Origin: Candidatus Sulfopaludibacter sp.
Lineage (GTDB): Bacteria; Acidobacteriota; Terriglobia; Bryobacterales; Bryobacteraceae
DNA: 64,000 nucleotides
Direction: 5' to 3'
NCBI GenBank assembly: GCA_031292755.1
Contig: JARLGM010000011.1
Coordinates: 1-64,000 of the forward strand
Shown: in pieces, positions 17,003-24,889 of the stretch
Layout: every line of letters begins with the position of its first letter
How positions within the stretch are numbered: the stretch's first letter is position 1
Notes under the pieces: model-generated
What the model was told of the DNA's origin: nothing
The model's input: only the letters and a program-made list of their open reading frames with translations
Databases searched by the model: none
Made by a program: the position numbers and the translations under genes

Positions 17003-17611
17003 TTACGCGAAGGGGCTGCGTTTGACCGCGTAATCGATGGCTTCCCGGGGAACGCTGAAATGCGTCATGGCGGTGTTCCCCATGTAGCCCAAATCCTTGA
17101 TGCCGATGGGGCTGGTGTAATAGGCATCGGCCACCATCTTGCGTGCCCAGGCGAAGAAATCGATTCCCGGCGAAAGTGCGGGGTCCTGCCGCAGGTTTTC
17201 GCGATAGGCAATCAGGTCCAGCAGGGCGGTCTGTTGGGAAGGATCCGCGGCCAGGAAGGTCTTGCCGCCGTAGCGGTGCTTCATGGCCTCATCGATCCAG
17301 GCGAGTCCGCCGGTGTAAATCAACTTCATCTCGTCACTGGCCGAGCACAGAAAATCGATAAAATCCGCCGCGCCCGCTGACAGGGCGCCGGGCGAGAGTT
17401 CGTCGGCGGGAATAATCAAATCGCTCAGGCGCTGGAGGGTCGCGTATTCGTGAGCGGTGAGGCTTTTGGGCGTGTAATGGCCGTTCTGGGGCGCCAGAGT
17501 CTGGTGGATATGCTGTACGTCCTGCGCAGCGAGGACATACTCGCCGGCGGCGCCTAGCGTGAGAGAGATGCCGATGTGGCGAAGCAGGTCTCGCCGGGAG
17601 TATTCAGACAT
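17003..17611 (-). CDS. Gluconate 2-dehydrogenase subunit 3 family protein
   Basis: 202 aa with a Tat leader (SRRDLLRHIGISLTLGAAG). After the leader, LTAHEYATLQRLSDLIIPAD is the hallmark opening of gluconate 2-dehydrogenase subunit 3, followed by AGAADFIDFLC and, near the end, YYTSPIGIKDLGYMGN. These small subunits escort and partner membrane-bound or periplasmic GMC flavoenzymes. The ATG overlaps the 3' end of the GMC gene by 8 bp, so the two form an operon with the catalytic subunit first. No cytochrome c subunit follows, so electrons must leave by another acceptor. Confidence 0.88.
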   Translation of the reverse strand: MSEYSRRDLLRHIGISLTLGAAGEYVLAAQDVQHIHQTLAPQNGHYTPKSLTAHEYATLQRLSDLIIPADELSPGALSAGAADFIDFLCSASDEMKLIYTGGLAWIDEAMKHRYGGKTFLAADPSQQTALLDLIAYRENLRQDPALSPGIDFFAWARKMVADAYYTSPIGIKDLGYMGNTAMTHFSVPREAIDYAVKRSPFA

Positions 17612-19304
17612 TGCCTTTCCTCATTTCCTCCGCCAGATACTCGGATGCGCGCCAGGCGAACGCCACGATGCTGAGGGTCACGTTCTTATCGGGCTGGCTG
17701 ACGAAGGGCGCGGCATCGCAAACGAACAGGTTCTTGACCTCGTGGGCCTGGCAGTACTTGTTCAGGACCGAACGGTTGGGGTCGTCCCCCATCTTCACGG
17801 TTCCGGCTTCGTGGATGATGGTGCCGGGGGTGGAGATGCCGGCGGTTTTGGGATCGGGGCGCCCGCCCATGACGCGGCCACCCATGGTTTCGATAATGCC
17901 CGTGAAGGTTTCGTGCATGTGGCGCACCTGGTTGATTTCGGCATCGCTCCACCGGGCATGGAAGCGAATAACGGGAATGCCCCAGGCGTCCACGCGCTCC
18001 GGGTCGATTTCGCACCAGGTGTCCTTATTGGGAATCATTTCTCCCCGGCCGGCGAAGCCCACGGTGGCGCCGTACTGTTCGCGGATGGAATCCTTGAGCT
18101 TTCTGCCGTAGCCCTGGAAGGCGGCGCATTCGCCATGGAAGCTGCCGATCATGGGCATGCGGAAGCCGCCGCCGATTTCGATGTGATAGCCGCGCGGGAA
18201 GTTCTTTTTCTTATCGTCCAACAGCCACCAGGGCACGTAGACGTGCATGCCGTCGATGCCGTCGCTGTTGTGCCGGGGGAGATTGGCCAGCGCGGGAACG
18301 GTGCCGCTGAGGCTGTAGCCCACCGAATCGGTAAGATTGCGGCCCACCTGTCCCGACGAGTTGGCGATACCGGCGGAGAAGCGCGCCGATTTGGAATTCA
18401 GCAGCAGGCGCGCCGATTCGCACGCGCTGGCCGCCACGACCACGGCGCGGCAGCGGATCTGCTGTTCGGATCGTGTGGCCTTATCGACATACGATACCGC
18501 GGTTACCTTGCCGGAGCCGTCCGTGACCAGCTCGCGCGCCATGGCGCCGGTGATCAGGGTCAGCTTGCCGGTCTTCATCGCGGGGAAGATCATAGCCTGG
18601 CTGGACGAGAACGCCGAGGCCGTGACGCAGCCTCGCCCGCACTGACCGCAATAGTGGCAGGCAGCCCGCCCGTTGATGGATTTGGTGAGCATGGCCATGC
18701 GCGAAGGGATGCACGGGATACCCAGCTTCCCGCAGGATTTCTGGATCAGCACCTCGTGCACACGCGGCGCGATGGCGGGCAGGAAGTTGCCGTCCGGCGC
18801 GGTGCGCAAGCCTTCTTTCGTGCCGGTGACGCCGATGAAACCTTCGGCCTTGTCGTACCAGGGCGACATCTCCTGGTAGGTGACGGGCCAGGGATCGCTC
18901 AGGCCGTCTTCGGGCTGGAAATCGTAATCGGAGAAGCGGAGGGAGATGCGGCCGTAGTGATTGGTACGGCCGCCCACAATGCGCGACCGGAACCAGCGCC
19001 ATTCCTGGCCGGCGGCCACGGTATAAGGCTCGTCGGGGATATCCCAATAGCCCACGGGCGCGGCGAAGTAGCCCCACTGCTGGCGTCCGAAGTACAGCTC
19101 GGAATGCGCGCCGGCGCCGCGGTTATCCACCTGATAGGGCCAGACATGCTCCCGGAAGTCCTTGGCGGGGTTGAGCATGGGTCCCGCCTCCAGGAGGGCT
19201 ACCTGGAGGCCCTTGTCGGTGAGGACCTTGACGGCGGTGCCGCCGCCGGCTCCGGAGCCGACCACTACGACATCAAAGACCTGCGCCGATTTTGTGCTTT
19301 GCAT
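17604..19304 (-). CDS. GMC-family FAD-dependent sugar/alcohol oxidoreductase, catalytic subunit
   Basis: 566 aa. It has the FAD Rossmann motif GSGAGGGTAVKVL (about 16-28) and LLEAGP, the GMC signature region GGRTNHYG, and the C-terminal catalytic pair seen as the His in TIIHEAGT and the Asn in DKNVTLSIVA. A cysteine cluster CHYCGQCGRGC at about residues 213-223 could hold an iron-sulfur centre, as in fructose/gluconate dehydrogenase complexes, or a disulfide. No leader of its own is visible; it may be exported with the Tat-tagged subunit 3, whose gene overlaps it by 8 bp. Substrate is likely a sugar, sugar acid or polyol. A slightly longer open frame on the opposite strand is a shadow. Confidence 0.9.
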   Translation of the reverse strand: MQSTKSAQVFDVVVVGSGAGGGTAVKVLTDKGLQVALLEAGPMLNPAKDFREHVWPYQVDNRGAGAHSELYFGRQQWGYFAAPVGYWDIPDEPYTVAAGQEWRWFRSRIVGGRTNHYGRISLRFSDYDFQPEDGLSDPWPVTYQEMSPWYDKAEGFIGVTGTKEGLRTAPDGNFLPAIAPRVHEVLIQKSCGKLGIPCIPSRMAMLTKSINGRAACHYCGQCGRGCVTASAFSSSQAMIFPAMKTGKLTLITGAMARELVTDGSGKVTAVSYVDKATRSEQQIRCRAVVVAASACESARLLLNSKSARFSAGIANSSGQVGRNLTDSVGYSLSGTVPALANLPRHNSDGIDGMHVYVPWWLLDDKKKNFPRGYHIEIGGGFRMPMIGSFHGECAAFQGYGRKLKDSIREQYGATVGFAGRGEMIPNKDTWCEIDPERVDAWGIPVIRFHARWSDAEINQVRHMHETFTGIIETMGGRVMGGRPDPKTAGISTPGTIIHEAGTVKMGDDPNRSVLNKYCQAHEVKNLFVCDAAPFVSQPDKNVTLSIVAFAWRASEYLAEEMRKGNV

Positions 19305-19435
19305 CCCAGTGTGCCTGATTCATGATACTCCGGCGCCCGGGTCCAATATCCCCTACGGACGGTAGATACCGCCGGAGCGCGGGCGCATCTAAATAGATGG
19401 AAACAGAAAAAGAGATTCCGAGGAGAATCAAGACC

Positions 19436-19762
19436 ATGAAGAAATCACTCATCCTGACGGGAGCAGTCGCTCTCTTCAGTCTCATCGCCAGTGCCAAGTC
19501 GTACGAAATCGCGCTATCCAACCCAGCGTATGCCGGAAACGTGCAACTGAAGGCCGGCGAGTACAGCGTAAAAGTGAAGGGCAATACCGCCACGTTCACC
19601 AATCAGGACACGTTCAAGACTTACACGGCGCCAGTGAAGATTGAGCAAACCCCCTCAAAATTTGACCAGACCGCCGTCGACACGACCAAACAGGATGGGT
19701 CTGACCACATTCAGCGGATCCAGTTAGGCGGATCAACCACCCAACTCGATTTCGGCGAGTAA
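19436..19762 (+). CDS. Small secreted beta-rich protein, paralogue of the 24358-24684 gene
   Basis: 108 aa after choosing ATG 19436, which has GAGGAGAA about 8 bases upstream. It has a signal peptide (KKSLILTGAVALFSLIASA), then KSYEIALSNPAYAGNVQLKAG, GEYSVKVKGNTATFTNQ, an alternating strand pattern, and GSDHIQRIQLGGSTTQLDFG at the end. The order of motifs (YEIxLxxP, LKxGxYxxKVxGxTATF, FDxTxVD, IQLGGxxTQxDF) is shared with the other protein in this window. Function unknown; probably a small beta-sandwich. A terminator follows. It is divergent from the GMC operon. Confidence 0.8.
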   Translation: MKKSLILTGAVALFSLIASAKSYEIALSNPAYAGNVQLKAGEYSVKVKGNTATFTNQDTFKTYTAPVKIEQTPSKFDQTAVDTTKQDGSDHIQRIQLGGSTTQLDFGE

Positions 19763-19783
19763 TCCACCCCAAAAACCCCAATT

Positions 19784-19815
19784 GTGAGCGGTGCGCGAGC
19801 GCCGCTCACGTTTTT
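19784..19815 (+). terminator. Intrinsic terminator after the small secreted protein gene
   Basis: GTGAGCG (19784-19790) pairs with CGCTCAC (19803-19809), followed by GTTTTT (19810-19815). It lies 22 bp beyond the stop codon and also sits before the convergent M1 peptidase gene's end. Confidence 0.75.
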
Positions 19816-19853
19816 CCATAGAAGTAGCAATCGCCCCAAAAACAAAATCCTGC

Positions 19854-22340
19854 TCATTTCTTCTCCAGCCGTTCGATGCGCGCTTTCAGCTCCGCATTCT
19901 CCTTCTCCACTTCCGAGAGGCGGGTACGCAGTGCTGTGAGGGGGTCGTCAGCTTGGCGTGGAGCGACGGCTGCGGGGCTGCGGATTTGCCCGGCGACCAT
20001 CCCGGCAAGCCGCGCAACGTTGGGTTGGGTGTCGGAACCGGCGATGCGGTCGAGCACCGGGAGCGCCGCGGTATCCCGGCGGGCCGCCAGGCTTTGCATG
20101 GCCGGCTGCTTGTCGCCGGCGGGGGAATCGTCATCGAGCGCTTCCATCAGGCGATCGGTCACGGCATGATTGTTCCTGCCGAGTACGCCGAAGGAACGCA
20201 GAGCGCTTTGGCGGATGCGGTCATTGCCGTCGCGGCTCAAGTCCAGCAGAAGGGGGACCGCGGCTTCGTCGCCCGCGGATTGAAGCGCGGCCGTGGCGGC
20301 ATAGCGCATGATGGCATTCGGCGAGTCCACGGCGAGGAACGGCTTCACCAGATCGACGGTGTGCTCCGGTTTCAGCCTTCCGACGCTCAGTAAGGCGCTC
20401 TGCCGGACGTCGAAGCTGGCATCGGTGCGCGCGACTTCCAGAAGCCGGCTCATCAGTGCGCCGTTGCTCTTGAGGCTGCCGAGAGAGCTTGCCGCGCTGC
20501 GCCGGACTTCCGCATGCTTGTCGGCGAGCATTTTCAGCAGAGGCGCCTCCGAGCCCAGGCGTCCGAGCGATTGAGCCGCTTCGATGCGCACGCCGTAAAA
20601 GCTATCGGTAGTGCCGGCCTTTTCCAGTGCGGCCAGGGAGGCGGCACTGTTCACCGATCGCAACTGGTAAGCGGCTTCGGCGCGATTGAGCGCGCGCGGA
20701 GCATGCTCCAGTTGCCAGACCCACTCCACCGCGGGTTTGCGATCGTTCACCGATTTCAAAATAATGTCGCGCGGGTCGAACAGCACGGTGGCCGGCTGCT
20801 CGTTCAAGCCGAAGTAGAATTCCTGCGATTCGTCGCGGACATCCAGCCGGAAGCTCTGCGATGACCCGCGATCGCCGAGCGCTTCAATCTCCACCGGGAC
20901 ATGGAACAGCGTCTTTTGCGTCTGCTTGACCGAAAGGTGCAGCAGACGATTTCCCGAATCGTAATCCCAGGCGACCTCGAATGCGGGATAGCCGGGCCGG
21001 TAAACGTACTGGTCGAAGAGCCACTCGACGTCGCGGCCGGTGGCTTCGCTCACCGCTTCCACGAAATCGCCGGTGGTGGCGGTCTGGTAGCTGAACTTCC
21101 TGGCGTAGTGCTGGATGGCCTTCCAGAAAAGCGCATCCCCCAGTTGGCCGCGGAGCATGTGGAGGGTCCAGCCGCCCTTGTTGTAAATCAGGCTGTAGGC
21201 GCCGTTCCCTTGGGTGTCGGTCTTGGGCACGACCGATGCGGGACTCACCGGTCCCGAGGTCATAGCGCGCGCGGCCTGCATTTCCTTCCAATCGAAAACG
21301 TCGCGGCCGTAGGCGTGCTCTTCCCAAAGCGCTTCGAAGTAAGTGGCGAATCCTTCGTTAAGCCAGGTATGGCGCCAGTCGGCGCAGGTCACCAGGTCGC
21401 CAAACCACTGGTGGGCCATCTCGTGGGCAATCAGGCTGTCGGTGCCGGCTTTGCGATCTTCAAAATCGCGCGCATCCAGAATGGCGGAAGCGCCTTCGGT
21501 GGTGGCACTGGTATTCTCCATGCCGCCGCCGAACGTATCCACCATGGATTGCGCGTACTTGGCCCAAGGATAGGGCGCGATGTTGTCGGAGAAGAACTGC
21601 AGCATGTCCACAGTGCGGCCGAAGGTTCGCGGAATGTCCGCACCCCGGCCGTGGGGAACGTAATATTCCACCGGCACGATCCATTTATCCTGGCCCTTGT
21701 CGAACTCGCCGGCGACCAGCGAGATGAGGTAGGTGGACATGGGCTTGTCCTGCACCCAGTGGAAGGTGTTGTGGGCGTCGACGCCGGCCAGTTTTCCGTT
21801 GGAGAGCACCTGCCAGCCGGCGGGAACGGTGACCAGCATTTCGGTGGTGGTCTTGTCGTTGGGAAAGTCGTAGCCGGGGAACCAGTAGCGATTGTTCCCT
21901 CCGGCGGTATCGCCATTGGCCCAGATTTGCCTGGGGCGATCTGGATGGAACTTATCGGGGAAGACGAAGAAGAGTCCGCGCTTGGGCTGGGCGCTGTAAT
22001 GGATCACGAAATCGATGGGCGCGCCGGCGGCATATTGGCGGTCGAGCGTGACGATGAGTTTGTCACCGGTGGTGCGGTAAGCCAGCTTGCGGCCGCCCAC
22101 GGTGACGCTGTCGATGTCCAGGTCCGCGCTGTCCAGCGTCATGTCCCGCAGATCCCCCGCGAGGGGCGCCATGCGCAGAGTTGCAGTGCCGATGATCTTG
22201 CGCGCGGGCAGATCGAAAGAGAGTTCGAGCTTGAGATTCTGGAGATCGAAATTCCGGCTACGAGCGTAGGTCGGAATTTCGTTGTAGGGCGCCTGGGCAA
22301 AGGCCGACGCCAGGGAAAGCAGACAAAGAGCAAATTTCAT
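19854..22340 (-). CDS. M1-family zinc aminopeptidase with C-terminal HEAT repeats
   Basis: 828 aa. A signal peptide (MKFALCLLSLASAFAQ) sends it to the periplasm or outside. The N-terminal saddle domain is followed by the exopeptidase motif GGMENTS and the zinc site HEMAHQWFGDLV...NEGFATYFEALW (HExxH-x18-E), so it should be an active metallo-aminopeptidase. From about residue 560 the usual M1 tail is replaced by HEAT/PBS-like repeats (TTDSFYGVRIEAAQSLGRLG, VRRSAASSLGSL, FDVRQSALLSVGRL), ending in a short coiled coil (EKENAELKARIERLEKK). The repeat tail suggests binding to a partner or large substrate. The neighbouring M28 peptidase gene suggests scavenging of peptides. Confidence 0.93.
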   Translation of the reverse strand: MKFALCLLSLASAFAQAPYNEIPTYARSRNFDLQNLKLELSFDLPARKIIGTATLRMAPLAGDLRDMTLDSADLDIDSVTVGGRKLAYRTTGDKLIVTLDRQYAAGAPIDFVIHYSAQPKRGLFFVFPDKFHPDRPRQIWANGDTAGGNNRYWFPGYDFPNDKTTTEMLVTVPAGWQVLSNGKLAGVDAHNTFHWVQDKPMSTYLISLVAGEFDKGQDKWIVPVEYYVPHGRGADIPRTFGRTVDMLQFFSDNIAPYPWAKYAQSMVDTFGGGMENTSATTEGASAILDARDFEDRKAGTDSLIAHEMAHQWFGDLVTCADWRHTWLNEGFATYFEALWEEHAYGRDVFDWKEMQAARAMTSGPVSPASVVPKTDTQGNGAYSLIYNKGGWTLHMLRGQLGDALFWKAIQHYARKFSYQTATTGDFVEAVSEATGRDVEWLFDQYVYRPGYPAFEVAWDYDSGNRLLHLSVKQTQKTLFHVPVEIEALGDRGSSQSFRLDVRDESQEFYFGLNEQPATVLFDPRDIILKSVNDRKPAVEWVWQLEHAPRALNRAEAAYQLRSVNSAASLAALEKAGTTDSFYGVRIEAAQSLGRLGSEAPLLKMLADKHAEVRRSAASSLGSLKSNGALMSRLLEVARTDASFDVRQSALLSVGRLKPEHTVDLVKPFLAVDSPNAIMRYAATAALQSAGDEAAVPLLLDLSRDGNDRIRQSALRSFGVLGRNNHAVTDRLMEALDDDSPAGDKQPAMQSLAARRDTAALPVLDRIAGSDTQPNVARLAGMVAGQIRSPAAVAPRQADDPLTALRTRLSEVEKENAELKARIERLEKK

Positions 22341-22428
22341 AAAAGTGAAAACAATTTGGCCGCCGATGAACGCCGATAAGAATTGGTTTTCATCTGCGTT
22401 TATCTGCGTTCATCCGCGGCCCATTCTC

Positions 22429-23562
22429 TTATGCCGTCTTTACGATGGGAATGCGCGCGGCCACCGGCGGCATCTCCGGGAAGTCGGTGTAGGGCGTGGA
22501 TTGATACCAGTAGCCGACGGAGAAGAAGTTGTCGCCGCGATCGTTGGCGTGGCCGTGTTCCATGGTGTGCTTCATGTAGCGCTGGAAGGTGACGGGGTTG
22601 TCGCCGTGCCAGCGGTAGCAGCAGTAGCGGCCGCCGGTGCGTTCCGCGTTGACGATGAGGGGGGCTCCGTACATGGCGTGAGCGAATGGCTGGGCGCCGT
22701 CGCGGCCGCCGAAATCCCAACTGCCGAGGAAGTAGTCTTCCGAGCCGGTGCCATTGATGACGGGCTTTTTCTCGTCATCGATGAAGATCATGTCGTCGCC
22801 TTCGCCCCACCAGCCGTTGGCGTTCTGCAACACGCCCAGCGTGACACCCATCAGGTGGCCGCGGCCGCGCGTTTCAGCGTAGACGTAATTCTTCTGGCCA
22901 TCCAGATTGAGCTTGGGCCCTTCGCTCGTCACCGGCACGCAGGGGGCGGCCTGACGGTACTGCGCATGGAAATAGAGCACGTCGTCGGGCAGGCGCGGCA
23001 CGGTCATGTAGTCGATGTTGGAGTAGAAGGCATTGACGTCGCGTTTGCCTTCGTTGGTGACCGTGAAGCGCGCCGACCGTTTGTAGGGCATGGCGAAGTA
23101 GCAGTTGAGCGATTTGCCGGGCGAGCAGGCCAGGTACTTCGATTCGTAGATGAAATAGGAATTCAGGTTCAGGCCGAAGAAATCGCCGATGGGGGCTTCC
23201 ACGCTGGGCTTGGCATTGCCGTCCCAGTATCCGCGCAGCACCAGTTCCTTCAGGTGGTCGCCGCTCTGCGCCGCGATAGTGAACCAGATGTGGCTGATGA
23301 CGCCGGGCCCATCGGCCTGGAACACGTCGCGCGTGGCGCCCGCGGGAACGCGCCAGGAGTCCGCGTTGCCGCCCGTCTTATCGGCGCTGGACTGTTTCAG
23401 CGAGGTATAGTTTTGCGCGCGCGCGTAGGGTGGGAGCGCGAGTTCGGACGGGGTGGCGCCGCCGCTCTGAGCCTGCGCCGCCGCGGGCGCAACTGCCGCT
23501 ACACTTCCAAAAGTCAAGAGGCGGCGCAGGAAACTGCGCCTGGGATTTTCGGGAGTAGTCAT
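22429..23562 (-). CDS. DUF2961 (GH172) family protein with Tat leader
   Basis: 377 aa with a Tat leader (RRSFLRRLLTFGSVAAVAPAA). The body matches DUF2961, now GH172: an N-terminal DADGPGVISHIW-like segment (FQADGPGVISHIWFT), GYWDGNAKPSVEAPIGDFF, YFAMPYKRSARFTVTNEG, and the active-site-like NGTGSEDYFLGSWDFGG near residue 270. GH172 enzymes act on difructose dianhydrides and some arabinofuranose- or fructose-containing glycans; the substrate here is not predictable. Its stop lies 88 bp from the M1 gene start, and its start abuts the SGNH gene end with a 2-bp gap, indicating an operon. Confidence 0.88.
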   Translation of the reverse strand: MTTPENPRRSFLRRLLTFGSVAAVAPAAAQAQSGGATPSELALPPYARAQNYTSLKQSSADKTGGNADSWRVPAGATRDVFQADGPGVISHIWFTIAAQSGDHLKELVLRGYWDGNAKPSVEAPIGDFFGLNLNSYFIYESKYLACSPGKSLNCYFAMPYKRSARFTVTNEGKRDVNAFYSNIDYMTVPRLPDDVLYFHAQYRQAAPCVPVTSEGPKLNLDGQKNYVYAETRGRGHLMGVTLGVLQNANGWWGEGDDMIFIDDEKKPVINGTGSEDYFLGSWDFGGRDGAQPFAHAMYGAPLIVNAERTGGRYCCYRWHGDNPVTFQRYMKHTMEHGHANDRGDNFFSVGYWYQSTPYTDFPEMPPVAARIPIVKTA

Positions 23563-23564
23563 AG

Positions 23565-24293
23565 TTATTTCGCCAGTGCCTGGTCAATGGCTTTTTGCGC
23601 CAGCGGGACCATGATTTCGTAGCCCTTGTTATTGGGATGCAGGCCGTCGTCGGTGATATCCGCTTTAAAAAAGCCCTTGTCATCGACGGTGGAGGTGAAG
23701 TAATCCAGGTAAGTGAAGTGATTGCGGGCGGTGTAATCCTTGATCCACTGATTCAGGGCATTGATTTTTTCGGGCGGGCGGGTCACCGTCTGCGGGCGGT
23801 GGTAATCGCACACCGGGGTGAGGGTGGCCAGGATGACCTTAATATTGTTGGAGCGGGCCATGTCCGCCATGGCCATGAGATTCTGCTCAATGGATTCCAG
23901 CGTAACCGGTCCGAGGTTGCCGCCGATATCGTTGGTGCCGGCCAGAATGAGGACGGCCTTCGGCTGGAGCGCGATGACGTCGGGGTAGAACCGGAGCAGC
24001 ATCTGTGCGGTGGTCTGCCCGCTGATGCCGCGGTTGATATACGGCTTGCCAGGAAAGAAGGGTGCTCGGCCGGGGCCGCGTCCCCAGCCATCGGTGATGG
24101 AGTCGCCCATGAATACGACTCGCTCCTCTCCGGATGCCGGCGCCTGGACTTTGGCATCATCGGCGGCATACCGCGCGGTATTGCCGAAATCGTTAATCAG
24201 TTGCGCGGCCTGGCGCAATGGGGGAGGCAGAGGCGGTTCCGGACGTTGAGCCCATGCCGCGGCACACATCAATAGAGCAAGCGTAAGTCGCAT
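23565..24293 (-). CDS. Secreted SGNH/GDSL-family hydrolase (esterase)
   Basis: 242 aa with a short signal peptide (RLTLALLMCAAAWA). All four SGNH blocks are visible: block I FMGDSITDGWG (Ser nucleophile), block II GISGQTTAQML (Gly), block III LAGTNDIGGN (Asn) and block V DDGLHPNNKGY (Asp/His). These enzymes are typically carbohydrate esterases or platelet-activating-factor acetylhydrolase-like. With the GH172 gene 2 bp downstream it probably works on a substituted glycan, for example removing acyl groups before cleavage; this pairing is inference from the operon. Confidence 0.92.
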   Translation of the reverse strand: MRLTLALLMCAAAWAQRPEPPLPPPLRQAAQLINDFGNTARYAADDAKVQAPASGEERVVFMGDSITDGWGRGPGRAPFFPGKPYINRGISGQTTAQMLLRFYPDVIALQPKAVLILAGTNDIGGNLGPVTLESIEQNLMAMADMARSNNIKVILATLTPVCDYHRPQTVTRPPEKINALNQWIKDYTARNHFTYLDYFTSTVDDKGFFKADITDDGLHPNNKGYEIMVPLAQKAIDQALAK

Positions 24294-24323
24294 GCAGCTA
24301 TTGTATTTCCAAACGATAGGGAT

Positions 24324-24345
24324 GGACAGGCCTCGCGGCCTGTCC
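24324..24345. terminator. Perfect 9-bp hairpin with TCGC loop
   Basis: GGACAGGCC (24324-24332), loop TCGC, GGCCTGTCC (24337-24345). It lies just past the stop of the small secreted gene at 24358 (minus strand) and before the SGNH gene. No T-run follows on either strand, so it may be a mRNA 3' stabiliser or a repetitive palindrome rather than a true terminator. Confidence 0.5.
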
Positions 24346-24357
24346 GGGGGAACGGGA

Positions 24358-24684
24358 TTAGAAGTCGACTTGGGTCTTGGTGCCGCCCAGTTGGATGTCT
24401 TTGATCACGTCGGTGCCGTTGTCCTTGTTGGCATCCACGCGGGTATCGTCGAACTTTTTGTCGGAAGTGTTCACTTTGACGGTTGTGGTGAACTGTTTGG
24501 AAGTCTCGACAAATGTGAAGGTGGCGGTAGTACCTTCGACCTTCAGCCGGTACTGTCCGGGTTTCAGGGTCAGATTGCCGGCCTTCGTGGGCCCGGCCAG
24601 GGAAATCTCGTAAGTCTTTGCGTTTGCGAGAGTTAAAGAAGAGATTGCGAGCACTCCAGCGAGGAGCACGGATTTGACGGTCAT
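24358..24684 (-). CDS. Small secreted beta-rich protein, paralogue of the 19436-19762 gene
   Basis: 108 aa with a signal peptide (SVLLAGVLAISSLTLANA). The mature part KTYEISLAGPTKAGNLTLKP, QYRLKVEGTTATFTF, KKFDDTRVDANKDNGTD and IQLGGTKTQVDF follows the same motif order as the other small secreted protein about 4.6 kb away, with roughly 35-40 percent identical positions by eye. Function unknown. The two genes are on opposite strands flanking the M1, GH172 and SGNH genes. Confidence 0.8.
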   Translation of the reverse strand: MTVKSVLLAGVLAISSLTLANAKTYEISLAGPTKAGNLTLKPGQYRLKVEGTTATFTFVETSKQFTTTVKVNTSDKKFDDTRVDANKDNGTDVIKDIQLGGTKTQVDF

Positions 24685-24889
24685 GGGATTAAGTGAGTCT
24701 CCTTACAGACGTTCAACGTAGAACCCGAGAATCCTCGCGGCGCGATCCCGCTATAGAGATTCTCTTCTGTTGGTTCGCATTTATGTAGGCGAACTCGACA
24801 GGCGAAGGGTTACACCACAAGTCGGAGGGAAGCAAAAAAGGTAAAATTACTCCGATATCTTTAGTTATTCCCAATGGTATGCTTTGGCA

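Noticed and set aside
17559-19325. 588-aa open frame on the plus strand opposite the GMC gene
   Set aside because: It is a mirror of a GC-rich coding gene; the minus-strand GMC translation has all family motifs while the plus translation is a Gly/Ala/Arg/His-rich mixture without a family.
20901-22379. 492-aa plus-strand open frame opposite the M1 peptidase
   Set aside because: Shadow of the M1 gene, whose zinc motif and signal peptide are intact on the other strand.
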